DNA of 64,000 bases from Telmatactis stephensoni (lineage: Eukaryota > Cnidaria > Anthozoa > Actiniaria > Isophelliidae), in the NCBI GenBank assembly GCA_029948255.1, contig JALIZF010001889.1, forward strand, positions 310,001-374,000, written 5' to 3'. Made by a program: the position numbers and the translations under genes. A model generated the notes under the pieces. That model ran no database searches. It was given only the letters and a program-made list of their open reading frames with translations, and was not told where the DNA came from. Positions 22,440-33,565 of the stretch are shown here, in pieces. Numbering within the stretch: the first letter of the stretch is position 1; each line of letters starts with the position of its first letter.

Positions 22440-24371
22440 CTTTAAAACTACGAAGAACATCAACTTCACGAATGTAGCTTTCAACTTCATCTTTAAGCCG
22501 CTGTTTTAGATCTATTATTTGTAATAAATCTGGCTGAATCCTTCTTAGCAAATCCTCTATATCGTGCCTATCTCGAATCAGTGATACCAACTGGATCAAT
22601 ACATCGTTAGAAACAGGCAGAGGCGATGGTAACTTGAACAAAAAACACTTCCCGATTTCATTACAGATGAATTCAATATTGTTCATGAGCTCCAATGAAT
22701 GAAACCGATATTCTCTAGACCTCTCCAGAACCAGATTAACAATGGACAATAACATTGCCACCACTTCTGGTGAAATTGACTTCTCAGGTAGTTTTTTACA
22801 AATATCACGAAGCATCTCACCAGATGCCAATAAAGTGGTTCTTTGTTCAAAAACAGGCACCAATCTCTCCAGGCTAGATTGCACCTGTGGGATGATATGA
22901 GATGACATTGAGAGCTGGCTGGATATTGCTAGAATCATACACACTACGTCACCCAGAAATTCAGGATCATGACGAGATTCAGGTAATCTTCGAGCTAGTG
23001 CATCTATGGACAACTCCAAACAAGACAAAACTTTTATTTTCAGATCTTCTTGGAAATCAGACCAATTGACTTTTTCCAAAATCTTTGTACTTAATTCGAT
23101 TATGTCATGAATTAGTGGAACTTCAGGATCTTTTGACAACTGTTGGATAAGTGAATTCATTCTGTTGTGTAGACTTGATGCAAGTCTCACTGTAATATCT
23201 TTACGGCCAGACAAATCCAATTTACTCAAGAGTTTCATATGTTCTTCTATCACGTGTAGCAATACATTAGGGTTACTTTCAGTATTTGTCATCAGCAATT
23301 CCCACTGCTTGAACATTAAAGTCATTCTGCTTTCCATACCAGATGCAAGTGTTGCCTGAACATCTCTGTCAAGATTAGACAAATCTAACTCACCCAAGAG
23401 TTTCAAACACTCTTGTAGCACTTTTAGCAGCACATCATGGTTGGCTTCAGTATTTTCCATCAGAAATTCCCACTTTCTAAACATCGAAGTCATTCTGCTT
23501 TCCATGCCAGATGCAAGTCTTGCCTGAACATCTCTGTCAAGACTAGACCAACCCAAATTACTCAACAACTTCATATGTTGTTGCATCACTTCTGACACCA
23601 CATCAAGGCTGACCTGAGGATCTTTAAACAACTGTTTGATCACTGCAGTCATCCTATCCTCTATGGAAGATGCCAATTTTGCTTTCTCACTGTCACTAAG
23701 GGTTTTCAAACACAACTCATTCATGACCTCTACATGTTGTTGAAACACTTTTGATACCAGTTCAGCGCTGACCTTAGGATCGTTAAGCAACTGTTGGATC
23801 GCTGAAGTCATTCCGTCTTCTATACGATATGCAAGTTTCGCTCTTTCATCACCAGGCAGCAACCAGCAATTCATGTTTTTCAACAGTTCTTTATATTGCT
23901 GCATTACTCGTAACAGTACATCAACACTCTGTTCAGAGATTTGTGTGGTTATGGATGACAATAGTTCATCTAAGAATAAAGCAAATTCAGGGCGCTCTGA
24001 AAGGTGTTTATTCAATAATACCAACATCTCGTCAGGTTCACAATTTTCTAATGGTTTTAGCCATTTGTCAACGGATTCACTGAATATTCCGTGCCTCAAT
24101 TCCAAGTTCGTCTTCTTAAGCTCATGTATTTGATCTTCCAGTTTTTGAATCTTTCTCCTGTGTTCTTCTTGTTGTTCTTCCATCTGATCTTCTGCTTGTT
24201 TTCGTTTTCTAGCCTCAACCATCAGTTGGTTGTCTTTTTCCTTCAATTCCATGCACTCCTGGTAAGTAAGGGATATTACATAATCTTCTCGTAGATCATC
24301 ATCACAAGAGAATGAGTGTCTACGTCGTCTCCCAGCGGAAGATGCTTTTGACTTTTCTTGGACAATTTTAT
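22440..24371 (-). CDS. DED/helical-repeat protein A, exon 4 (coiled coil + helical repeats)
   Basis: A single 1,932-nt exon, phase 1 at both ends. The first about 110 residues hold a basic patch (G-R-R-R-R-H-S) and then a strong coiled coil rich in E, K and Q. The remaining about 530 residues are all-helical with repeating blocks of about 50-55 residues. Each block carries an R-M-T-type helix (L-A-S-x-x-E-x-R-M-T) and a V-M-Q-Q-H-x-x-L-L-type helix, at least five times before the pattern degenerates. This resembles an armadillo/HEAT-like solenoid without matching a family I can name. The paralogue at 62,321-64,000 has the same organisation. Likely a cytoplasmic oligomeric scaffold (inference). 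Confidence 0.8.
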
Positions 24372-24872
24372 CTAAGGAAGACAAATAACAAGAAAGAAGA
24401 ACGTATTTTATAGAACATATTCTGTGTTCCTTTGCCAATGTTTTATTTTCTGTTCAGTAGGCCTAGGGGATATACAGTGTGTTTCATACACCATAACACA
24501 ACTTAAAGCTACACTGTGTCGGGTACAGATTTAGGGAAGTTCAAATTATGAAGATGTGACAAGATTCAGTGTAAGATAAATAGTAGTGTCATGCTCGGGG
24601 CCTGGATACAAATTCAGAGAAATGATATTTCACAAAATAGGAAAGAGAACACGTACATCACAATTGGACTGAATTTCGCTGAAATCTTAGTTAGGTTCAA
24701 ACATATCTAAATAACAATCACGATATACACCTAGGGATACACAGTCGAGGATTTACACTGATAAACAACTGTTAATAAACAACTAGACTGCAAATGAAAG
24801 AGAACGCATCAAATGTGCTTTCCTGGCAAATGGAGTCAGTATATGTAGATAGTTAATATGTAGTTTTATAAC

Positions 24873-25010
24873 TATAGAGGGGTTTCGTGGCAGCCATGTT
24901 TGTGGGCAAGTACAATAGAAGGCTTTTGAATGACAAAAGATTTAATTTCTCTTGGGAGAAAAGGTCTATTATTTTGACCACAAACATGGCTGCCGTGAAA
25001 TTCCACTATA
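24873..25010. mobile_element. Short palindromic element in an intron
   Basis: CGTGGCAGCCATGTTTGTGG is inverted as CCACAAACATGGCTGCCGTG, with TATA at both outer edges. It lies in intron 3 of gene A. Confidence 0.6.
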
Positions 25011-25256
25011 TAATCAAAATCACTTTTCAAGTCCTGAAACTCGGACCTGTAATTTATACACCTGTTTCAAAAAACGTTATCGGGAAAAGGCCTCAGATTT
25101 GAATTACTAACCTATAAAAATAGCAGAATATCAACATGACTATTCAGTCTCAACTAGCTTGCCTCAAGCTTATACAACAAAGACCTTTATTCGTTGATGT
25201 TTAAAATCGATGCCGGAGTTGCAAATGCAACAAAGTGAGTAAAGTGCTGCATGTAC

Positions 25257-25730
25257 CCATTCTCCTTTTCACTCTAGTAGTAAAGACTTGAAGACTCTCG
25301 CCCAAAAACCTCTTTTGAAATAGGCGTTTATCAGGATTGATATGTGCACACTGACCTTGAACTTGAGAAACAACCAGCTCCCAGAAAGCATTTTTATATT
25401 CTTTTTCATCCAGCATGACGTCCACATGGATTTCTTCTCCATTACTCAACTCCTTCAGTTCTGGTATTCCATTAAAAGCCTTCTCAAGTTTCTCTCTGAG
25501 TGAGCCATCTATGTAGTTTTGCCATAGTTGTTTTAGTGAAGACAGACATGATGTTTTAATCATAAAACATATTGAGCCTCCTCTCATCTCAATAACCTGC
25601 ATTGCTACAGGCAGTGCACTTCCTACAAGTTCTATCAATTCAGGGTACGTTTTGAATAATACCACAAGAGCAGCTGTTCCAAGAAAAACATGAGTTTTTC
25701 TGTCTTTCAAGACAGTTGTCAGAGAAAGCA
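25257..25730 (-). CDS. DED/helical-repeat protein A, exon 3 (hydrophobic stretch + TRADD-N-like domain)
   Basis: The acceptor is ATTCTTTTTCAG. The best donor is ATGG|GTACAT at 25,256, chosen because it gives a 474-nt exon that is phase 1 at both ends like its neighbours. The open frame otherwise runs to a stop at 25,201, which would be a shorter isoform. After a hydrophobic stretch (V-F-L-G-T-A-A-L-V-V-L-F), a compact domain of about 80 residues contains S-L-K-Q-L-W-Q-N-Y-I-D-G-S-L and later a V-D-V-M-L-D-E-K-E-Y pattern. From memory this resembles the TRADD-like N-terminal domain common in cnidarian signalling proteins. That name is tentative. Confidence 0.6.
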
Positions 25731-25942
25731 CTGAAAAAGAATGATTATGGTGAGCACACCATTAAAGTCTTTCTTTTGTTATTTGGCTTGCTCAAGCATG
25801 ATGATTGATTTAAAATATTGCAAAAAATGTACTTATTTGAATATTTGTTGAGCAAATACGTTTTAATGATGATAAGAAAAATCAACAGTGAATAGTCAAT
25901 GTTTAATACAAATCTTTTAAAAATAGTCACAAAAAATGTTAC

Positions 25943-25960
25943 CTGTTTCTTTTGCACCAC
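25943..25960 (-). CDS. DED/helical-repeat protein A, exon 2 (18-nt microexon)
   Basis: It is bounded by CATTTTCCATTAG and GTAACA, phase 1 on both sides, and reads G-G-A-K-E-T between its neighbours. Such a short exon is credible because it keeps the phase-1 frame from exon 1 to exon 3. Comparable phase-1 microexons are seen at 9,863 and 61,338. Confidence 0.5.
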
Positions 25961-26012
25961 CTAATGGAAAATGAAAAAACAAACGCACAGTTAGTGTTGT
26001 TAAAATCTTAGA

Positions 26013-26015
<3 letters not shown>

Positions 26016-26096
<81 letters not shown>

Positions 26097-26120
26097 TAAT
26101 AATAGATAATAATAATAATA

Positions 26121-26183
<63 letters not shown>

Positions 26184-26185
26184 TC
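26016..26185. repeat. (AAT)n microsatellite
   Basis: An almost pure AAT/ATT trinucleotide array of about 170 bp with a few interruptions. A second shorter array is at 26,348-26,386. Predicted poly-Asn/Ile/Leu frames here are artefacts. Confidence 0.95.
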
Positions 26186-26346
26186 AAAAATGTCAAAAGT
26201 GGATACAATCACAGAACACTGAAATCGTGAAAACATTTTACGGATTTGTTAAGTAATTATACATGTACACATAACGTTAAGTACAAATGTCTTAGGTCAA
26301 GAAACCCGCTTTGTACTGAATATGAAAAGGAGAAAATAAAGATTCC

Positions 26347-26391
<45 letters not shown>

Positions 26392-26544
26392 ATATTTATA
26401 CAGAGTATAACCCATCAATACATAACACTGTTGTCCTTGGGGCCGGGTTTTGTAAAAAATATAAATAATAAATAAAATATAAAATGTATGAAGCCATAAA
26501 AAATTCCAAAATGTTCTATAGATTCATTATAAACATGTATTAAT

Positions 26545-27645
26545 TGGAATTAAAATACTCTCTTAATTTGTTCTCAAATTGCAATCTTGAATCTAACGAT
26601 CTTAGTTCAGCAGGCAGATTGTTGAAGGTTTTCGCTCCTTGATAATAGAAGCTCTTTTTACCAAATTCCAAACCAACTTTGGGTGATTTCACCAATATTC
26701 GATAATATATTATTCCTTGTGGCCTTGGAGTGAAGCAATCTTTCAAAGTAGTTCTTAAAGGGGCCGCAAACATTATTCTGGAGACAATCAAAAACAAACT
26801 GACTGCTTTTACGCTTGATCAAATTGTTCACTGATGGAAGATGAAGGGTACTATTGCCAATAACTTTGAAGCTTCGTCGTTCAATGTTCTTTATCATTTC
26901 TTTTCGATGTTCTGAAAAACTAAGACCAAGTGCTCCACAATAAGTGAAAATAGCTATAGTCTTATAGAGTATAGTCTAAAAGATTGTTTCTGCACACTTT
27001 TGGTCGATTTAACTCTGCTTGCAGCTTTTCTGTCAAAATGTGATGCGAGGTTTAATGTTGGGTCAAGGTGAACACCTAAGTACTTGTAGGTACAATTATT
27101 ATTAATGTATGTCCCATTAGCAGAAAGTTTAAGTTCCTTGTCTTAAAGGTTGATCTTTTTAGCCGTTCCAAATAACATAGTCTCTGTCTTGTCCTTTTTT
27201 AGGTTGATAATCAATTTATTATCTTTAAACCAATCACATAGGTTATTCATATCTTCCGCGTTAAAGGCTTCACTGTATAGTATCAACATCCTTTGAAGAG
27301 GTATAGATGACTGAATCATCGGCATAGGTGATAATCTTCGAATGTTGTAGCGGTTTATGCACGTCGTTGAAATGAATAATAAATAAGACGGGCCCCAGGA
27401 TACTTCCCTGAGGTACACCTGTGAAAATGGGTTGAGGTTCTGTTAACACGCCTTTGTATTGGACAACTTGTGATCTACAGCTTCTCTTCTGATAACATCA
27501 GTAAGATGTGTAACTGCCAATTCTGTAGAGTGCTTGCGACGGAAACCATACTGGAAATGAGAGAGCAGACCATTCTGTTCAAAATGTGCCTACTGTGCCA
27601 GTAACTGCTTAAATAACACTTTCTCCAGGATCTTTGACAAGGATG
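26545..27645 (-). pseudogene. Non-LTR retrotransposon 2: RT palm to C terminus, decayed
   Basis: On the minus strand, blocks run in order: an I-L-E-K-V-L-F-K fingers block (27,600-27,645), a Y-G-F-R-R-K-H-S-T block (27,520-27,555), a G-P-V-L-F-like block (27,380-27,420), Y-A-D-D (27,300-27,330), C-D-W-F-K-D-N-K-L-I-I-N-L-K-K-D-K-T-E (27,165-27,260), and a C-terminal block with F-G-K-K-S-F-Y-Y-Q-G-A-K-T-F-N-N-L-P (26,590-26,680). Several frameshifts and stops. RTE/CR1-like order. It lies in intron 1 of gene A in the same orientation. Confidence 0.7.
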
Positions 27646-27650
27646 GAAGT

Positions 27651-27966
27651 ATGGATATATATATCTTATTAGACAGTTTTGTGTGGAGTATGGCTGGATA
27701 TTTTACGAGTCACGCGGTATTTTGGCGAGCCTTTAGGCTCGCCAAAATACAAGCTGACGAGTAAAATATCAAGCCATACTATACACAAATACTGTCTAAT
27801 AAGTTATTTATTATCCAACGGACCTTGGTTTTAGCGCAAAGGGAGCATTTTCCGACCCTTTTTATTGTCGCAAGATGGCCGATATTATAGCGCCCAGTTC
27901 CCAATGGAGAAGTAACGCGAGGGCAAGCAGGGAGTTGGAAAGGAAAACATTAAGCAATTATTGGAT
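27651..27966. mobile_element. Insertion with hairpin core within retrotransposon 2
   Basis: GGATAT borders the segment on both sides, and the RT protein is continuous if it is removed. The left half is a hairpin: CTTATTAGACAGT ... ACTGTCTAATAAG, with a GGCGAGCCTTTAGGCTCGCC tip. The right half is unrelated sequence. Confidence 0.5.
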
Positions 27967-28761
27967 GAGGTCGAGTAGGATATGGGGAAATATAGTTGTC
28001 AATCTCGGCCACTGAACCAGATCTAAAAAGTGGTATTACTTTAGCCGCTTTCCAGTCAGTAGGTATAGACAGTGCTGCAAGAGATAAATTGATTATATAC
28101 GTAAGAAGCTTGACTATTATACCCGCAGCGTCTTTTAACATCCCAGGAGGAAAATTGTCAAGGCCAGAGGACTTCTTTCTTTTAAGGCTCTTTAATTCTT
28201 TAAAGACATCCTTTTCCGAGACTGCTCTAAATTCAAAGTTCTCTTGAGACTGCTGAATTTTAATTGTAGTGGGTCTTTTCCAAACAAAGTTGCAGAGAGG
28301 AAAGATCTTTCTTTTTAGAGTTCCGCAACATCAGTGAAGAATTTGCAAAACAAATTACCAATAGCCCCTTTATCTGTGACTTTTTCTCCGTTAACGAGAA
28401 AAGCCGCTCCTGGTTCCTTTGTGGACTTTGTAGGATACAGCTTTTTAATAGCTGACCAGAATTTGTCGGGTGAACCCATATTCTCTTCTAAAAGATCACG
28501 GTGATACTTGGTTTTGCAATTTTTGATCATACCATTGACTTTGTTACGTTGGCGAAGAAGACCAGTCAATTTCTCGATTTGTCTTTCTCGCTTTTCTCAG
28601 AAGTTCATCTTTGGTATTCATTTCGTGCTTTACATTTTGTGTAAGCCATGGACAAAGTTTCCCTTTGATCCTTTTCTTGATAGTTGGCGCATGCTTATCA
28701 ATACATTCTTTCAAAACAGCTTTCAGAAAAGACCATGCTTTATTAACACAAGAGGATTTAA
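27967..28761 (-). pseudogene. Non-LTR retrotransposon 2: linker and start of RT, decayed
   Basis: Readable blocks include S-P-D-K-F-W-S-A-I-K-K-L-Y and F-C-K-F-F-T-D-V (28,315-28,569) and I-P-T-D-W-K-A-A-K-V-I-P-L-F (27,990-28,141). An upstream P-W-L-T-Q-N-V-K block lies near 28,650. All belong to the endonuclease-RT linker and first RT motifs. A TTAA foldback interrupts the element at 28,762. Confidence 0.65.
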
Positions 28762-29975
28762 GGTGGCCCGTACCTATTGATTTGTTTGTCAGACATAAAT
28801 TAATTTTAATCGCGTCTTTTTACATCCGATTTTTACGTCCGATTTTTAAGAAATTTGCAGCCATTTGTCTACAAGCCTTGAAATTTGTAACAGTAATTAT
28901 TTTTCTGCGAATTAGATCAAATAATTTGAGATATCAGACGATTTTTAAAAGTAGCTTTTTGAGAAAAATTGGTCATAAATCCAAAATTCCAAGGTGAATT
29001 TTTTTCCTATTTCGTTAATCAAGTATAAAGGCATAGAGGACTACATACAATGTGTATCGCGCCAATTAAATCCTTAGAAGTTGCAATACAAAATTTGCGC
29101 TGCCTGTTACGACGCAAAATTATGTAGTCAAAACTACCGCCAAAATCTCAACAAAATTTCAAAAACAGCGAGACCCATATCTGCTATAAGAAAGACAAAT
29201 ATCTATTGTAACTTGTGAACAAAATATGCAGAGATGAGAGGCTAATTATAAACGCCAATGTTATCCTCAAGCAAACTTGACGAGTAATTTTTGTGACCAC
29301 GAGGTAAACCCTGCGAATTTGTATTCCTTCGACTTCTACAAATTCTGTCGAATTATTTCCTGAAATTTTCTAGGTATGGGATAGAACAAGATGTTAACAT
29401 ACCTGTTGCCAAGTGTCGTTGTCTTTGCTGCACTAGATATAATTCAGTAAGCTTCAAAAGTAAGCAACTACATCGAGTCGACGTTTGAGCTGCCAAGGTA
29501 AAGCCCTCATGGTTTGTTAATTTATTCAAAACAACACTTTACTATCTGTTGCAAAATTCGGCACGGGATCTAGACTTTTGGGAATAAAGACAGTAGTTCT
29601 CTGAATACAATTGCTTCTGAGTCTAAATCCCGTGTGGAATTTTGCAACGGATAGTAAGGTGTTGTTTTGAATGAATTAACAAACCATGAGGGCTTTACCT
29701 TGGCAGCTCAAACGTCGACTCGATGTAGTTGCTTACTTTTGAATTCACTTTGGAATTTTGGATTTATGACCAATTTTTCTCAAAAAGCTACTTTTAAAAA
29801 TCGTCTGATATCTCAAATTATTTGATCTAATTCGCGGAAAAATAATTACCGGTGCAAATTTCAAAGCTTGTAGAAATATGGCTGCAAATTTCTAAAAAAT
29901 TGGACAAGGTTTTGATGTAAAAAGACGCGGTTAAAATTTATGTCTGACAAACAAATCAATAGGTACGCGTACGGG
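28762..29975. mobile_element. TTAA foldback element, copy 1 (intact)
   Basis: The ends GGTGGCCCGTACCTATTGAT and complement are flanked by TTAA at 28,758-28,761 and 29,976-29,979. The arms are about 600 bp and nearly self-complementary around a small centre near 29,600. No coding capacity. It interrupts retrotransposon 2. Copy 2 (38.9-46.4 kb) hosts the Polinton-like element, and this copy preserves the matching unoccupied site near 29,610-29,635. Confidence 0.8.
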
Positions 29976-30089
29976 TTAAAGACGGATTCAAAATTGTTAA
30001 CGTAATGTTACACGGATCGATTCGCAACAACGATTTTCCGCCGCAACAAATGTTGCTCGTCACGGCTGTTTCAACCGGAAATGTAAGCT

Positions 30090-30224
30090 CATTCCAAGAC
30101 CGCAAAGCACTATTGATTTCTAATTGATTTACATACGAATAGCCAAATATTTGATGGAAGAGTGTAAAGAAAGATTTAGGATGGCTTAATTAAGAAATCA
30201 ATAGTGCTTTGCGGTCTTGGAATG
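30090..30224. mobile_element. Short palindromic element
   Basis: ATTCCAAGACCGCAAAGCAC at the left is inverted at the right (GTGCTTTGCGGTCTTGGAAT). The loop is about 70 bp. Confidence 0.6.
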
Positions 30225-30249
30225 ACCTATTACCTATCGCCTATCGCTC

Positions 30250-30860
30250 CTAGCGGTGACAACCTTTTTTGAAATAGGTTTATATAAATTTAGCGCCCAC
30301 AATATTACTCGAAAGTGAGGAGTAGAGTTCTGGTTCTTCCAACGACTTTCTACTGACTTTGAAGCGCGATATTTTTCCATCTGGAGTGCCTTCAGTTCGA
30401 ATAATTATCCACAGCGCACTAGCGGTAGGCAGACTGCTCATGTTTTTGTTGTCTAAGTATTTCAGTAGTTGAACATAATTTTGAAGAACGAGATAGTCAG
30501 CCAAATGTTCCGTGTCAACATAAAATTTCTTGCATTCGATATGCAAATGAATTTCAAGCCCAAAACACAGTCATGCGCAGACAAATCAGTTTACACAAGC
30601 TATCATCTCCCCCACGGAAGGCGATTGTCAATTGTTCAAATTACCCGTTCGCAAAACTCAGCAGCTTATATGTATAATCGGCTGATTCTGTTATACTCTG
30701 CGAACAAAAACTTTACCAAATAAGGTCATTTTTGGTGTTCCAACGACAACATATTATTTAATAGATAATCACTGAGGCACGCAGAATTCGTGGGTATAAT
30801 GTGCATTATACCCACGAATGCTGTGTGCCGAAGTGATTATCTTTTATAATTACTGTTCAA
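30250..30860. repeat. Diverged copy of the 2.8-6.9 kb family arm plus a small hairpin
   Basis: The block ATAATTATCCACAGCGCACT ... AGGCAGACTGCT and neighbouring sequence corresponds to inverted sequence near 3,660-3,810. A separate hairpin (AGATAATCACT ... AGTGATTATCT with TGGGTATAATGTGCATTATACCCA core) lies at about 30,757-30,843. Confidence 0.45.
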
Positions 30861-32205
30861 CTTCATAACCACCAAAATCACCAAAATTGTTTAAATTGAG
30901 GTATTTATTTATTTTTAAAAGTTGAAGTATTGTTTGAGCATGCGTAGTTCTGCTGATTTTGTACCCCACACGTTTTGATACCCGTGTTTGTCATAACAAA
31001 GAAAGGCTACGGTACTTAAGTGTCATTGACTCTAAATATCAAATATACGGCGGCCATTCCAAAAATTAGATTTTCTTGAAACTCTGCATACAGTTTCCCT
31101 ATACCTACCTATGAAGAAACACCTATATGATTAGGTGTGGAAGCCTTTGGTTTCCATGGCAACGCACATGTCTTATTTTGGGCCAGTTTTGATTAAAAAC
31201 ACTCCCAAATTTCCAACTTTTTAAAACCTCACTGTAACTAGGTTACCTAATGCCTGAAAATAATTTTAACATCCTAGAAAAGATCAATCTTTTGTTATTC
31301 GTTTGGTTGCGTTTGTGTCTCAATTGTTGCCTTGGCAACCGAATACAGGTATTTTAAACATTACATGGTTTTCGAGTTTTAAAAATTGCTGAATTTTGAC
31401 CAACTTTAGGGATCCATAACTCTGGTGGTAACGCTGAAATTGTAAAGCAACTTACATCATGTGAACACTTTATCTTAGCCTTTGCCAGGAATTGTTTTAT
31501 ATTTTTGGGCAATCAAATAATAACGATGTCACGCTGCTTTAAACTAACCCATCTATTGCAATTGCAGGAAATATGACCTTGCATTTTGTTCTGATTTTTA
31601 TGGTTAAATCCTCTTTACTTGGCTTGAGAAAGTGATGAATAAGGGCTCTAATGACAACAATTTATGTTTTTATCAATTTCAAAGAAATATTGATCAGTTA
31701 ACTGACGGGTCTTCCAACTGAAATATGCTAATTAGCCTGCTTTGACCCCAACTTTTACTGCATCATAGTTCCAAAATTTTCAATCACCACAACGTAAATT
31801 TGGCACTATAACTAGTAGACTTACCTTGACTCAAAGCAAAAATATATCATCAAAGAATAATTGTTCTCCATGTTAAAAGCATTGGCAACCGAATCAGTCC
31901 AAGAGAAACGTGACAACGCCAATGAAGTCCAGCTTCATAATTCACGGAAACTTTCAAACATCTCTTTCTGCATTACTTGATAATGCTTCATAAGAAGTCT
32001 TAGCATATCCATCAGAGGTCAGTCAAGTCCATAATCCTCTTTGAAGAAGCCATTTCAGGAGAAAAAATCAAGCGAAAGCTACATAGCTCGAAGACTTTGA
32101 AAATATGTACCGCTGACCACATCAATAATCACTCAAGGCTCACCACAGGTAACCCAGATATTCGATATTTGGCTTTGTTCTCCGCTTTTTGAGGGAGGGA
32201 GGCGC

Positions 32206-32315
32206 AGGAAAGGAAGGAAGGAAGGAGGGAAGGAAGAAAGGAAGGAAGGAAGGAGGGAGGGAAGGAAGGAAGATAGAAAGGAAGGAAGAAAGGAAAGAAG
32301 AAACGAGGGAGGGAA
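32206..32315. repeat. (GGAA)n-type microsatellite at the inner edge of the left arm
   Basis: Runs of GGAAGGAAGGAGGG, mirrored on the other arm by TTCC runs at 33,572-33,640. Long S/F/P or K/E/G reading frames here are artefacts. Confidence 0.85.
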
Positions 32316-33296
32316 GAAAGCTAGAAGGAACTGTTTCATCGCGGTCTTCTTGGGATGTGAAACTTATGTGTGAAGAGTTTGACTTAGAGGTAGACGTTGC
32401 TACTGAAAAACGAAAGGCTCCATATCTTGTAATGCATTTCATGCCCTTGTAATGCTTTGTCCTTGCAAGTCGTCCTGATTAAGAAGTACAGTGCACTGTA
32501 CAGTGAGAGATTGAAAGGGAAGTAAAGTGAGAGATTGAAAGGGAAGTAAAATGCACGGGGAACTCCACTAAATACTCTAACTGAATCACATGGTTTGAAA
32601 GAAGCCAAAGCATCTGGTCAGAAGCATGTGCATTGAACTGAAATATATATACAGGATAACAAATCAATTATCCAATTCAGTGTAATTGTCAGTCAAATTT
32701 AAACATGACTAGTTGTACCGCCGACACAACAGAAATGCGGATCTAGACTTTTTGAAAGGGGGTGCACAAATTTAAAAAAACACAGAGGGCATAATTTCCT
32801 CAAGCCCCCTTCTAAAGTAACATCGCAGGGCTGTAGCAAGCCATACAATTCTGAGAGGCTAAAACAACCTATTCTATAGTTATCCTTTTTCGCGAGCGTA
32901 GCGAGTGCGAAATTTGGGCTAAGGAGCGTCAATTTGATAAACATTAACGATAAAACCAACAACAACAAACATTTAGAAAGTAAAGCTTTGGGAAAGTATA
33001 TTGTTCTACACGTTTAGACAAGATATAGAGAGTGAGTGAGAGAGAGAAAGAAAAAAATAAGTAGGACCCAACTGAAAAGGGGAGGGCACCGGCCCCCTTG
33101 GACACCCCCTGGATCCGCCACTGGATCCCCACCACCGAATTGATCCCCAATTACCACGTTGTCATGCAAATGATCCCGAGACAAATCATTGGACCTGTGC
33201 CGCATATTCAGACTGCATAAAACACTGTTGTTTTTTCTCATTTTTACCCCCCCTCCCCCTCCCTCCCTCCCTTCCTTCCTGAGGGGGACATTGGGG

Positions 33297-33565
33297 TTTG
33301 CGGTGTTGCGGTGTTGGCCTTTTTATAATGTGATGTTGCGGTGAACAAGGCTGAAAAATTGCGGTGTTGCGGTAATCACAAACCTTGCAATCTGCGGTGT
33401 ACATGTTTACGTTATTTTGTGTGCGTTGTACGGTGAAGCGAAATTTGCGGCGTTGCGATTTTAAAGTCACGTTCCTCTTGAAAAAAAGCAGTGATGGTGC
33501 TCCGTCGAATTTTTTTGTGGTGTTGCGGTGTTGACATTTATTTCTTTGCGGTGTTGCGGTGTACC
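33297..33565. repeat. GCGGTGTT short-repeat block
   Basis: Repeated GCGGTGTTGCGGTGTT phrases, dense at 33,297-33,370 and 33,520-33,565, with degenerate copies between. Confidence 0.6.

Noticed and set aside
23165..24294. Plus-strand frames of 64-86 codons across gene A exon 4
   Set aside because: Antisense shadows of the long minus-strand coding exon.
26000..26236. Poly-Ile, poly-Leu and poly-Asn proteins
   Set aside because: Translations of an AAT microsatellite.
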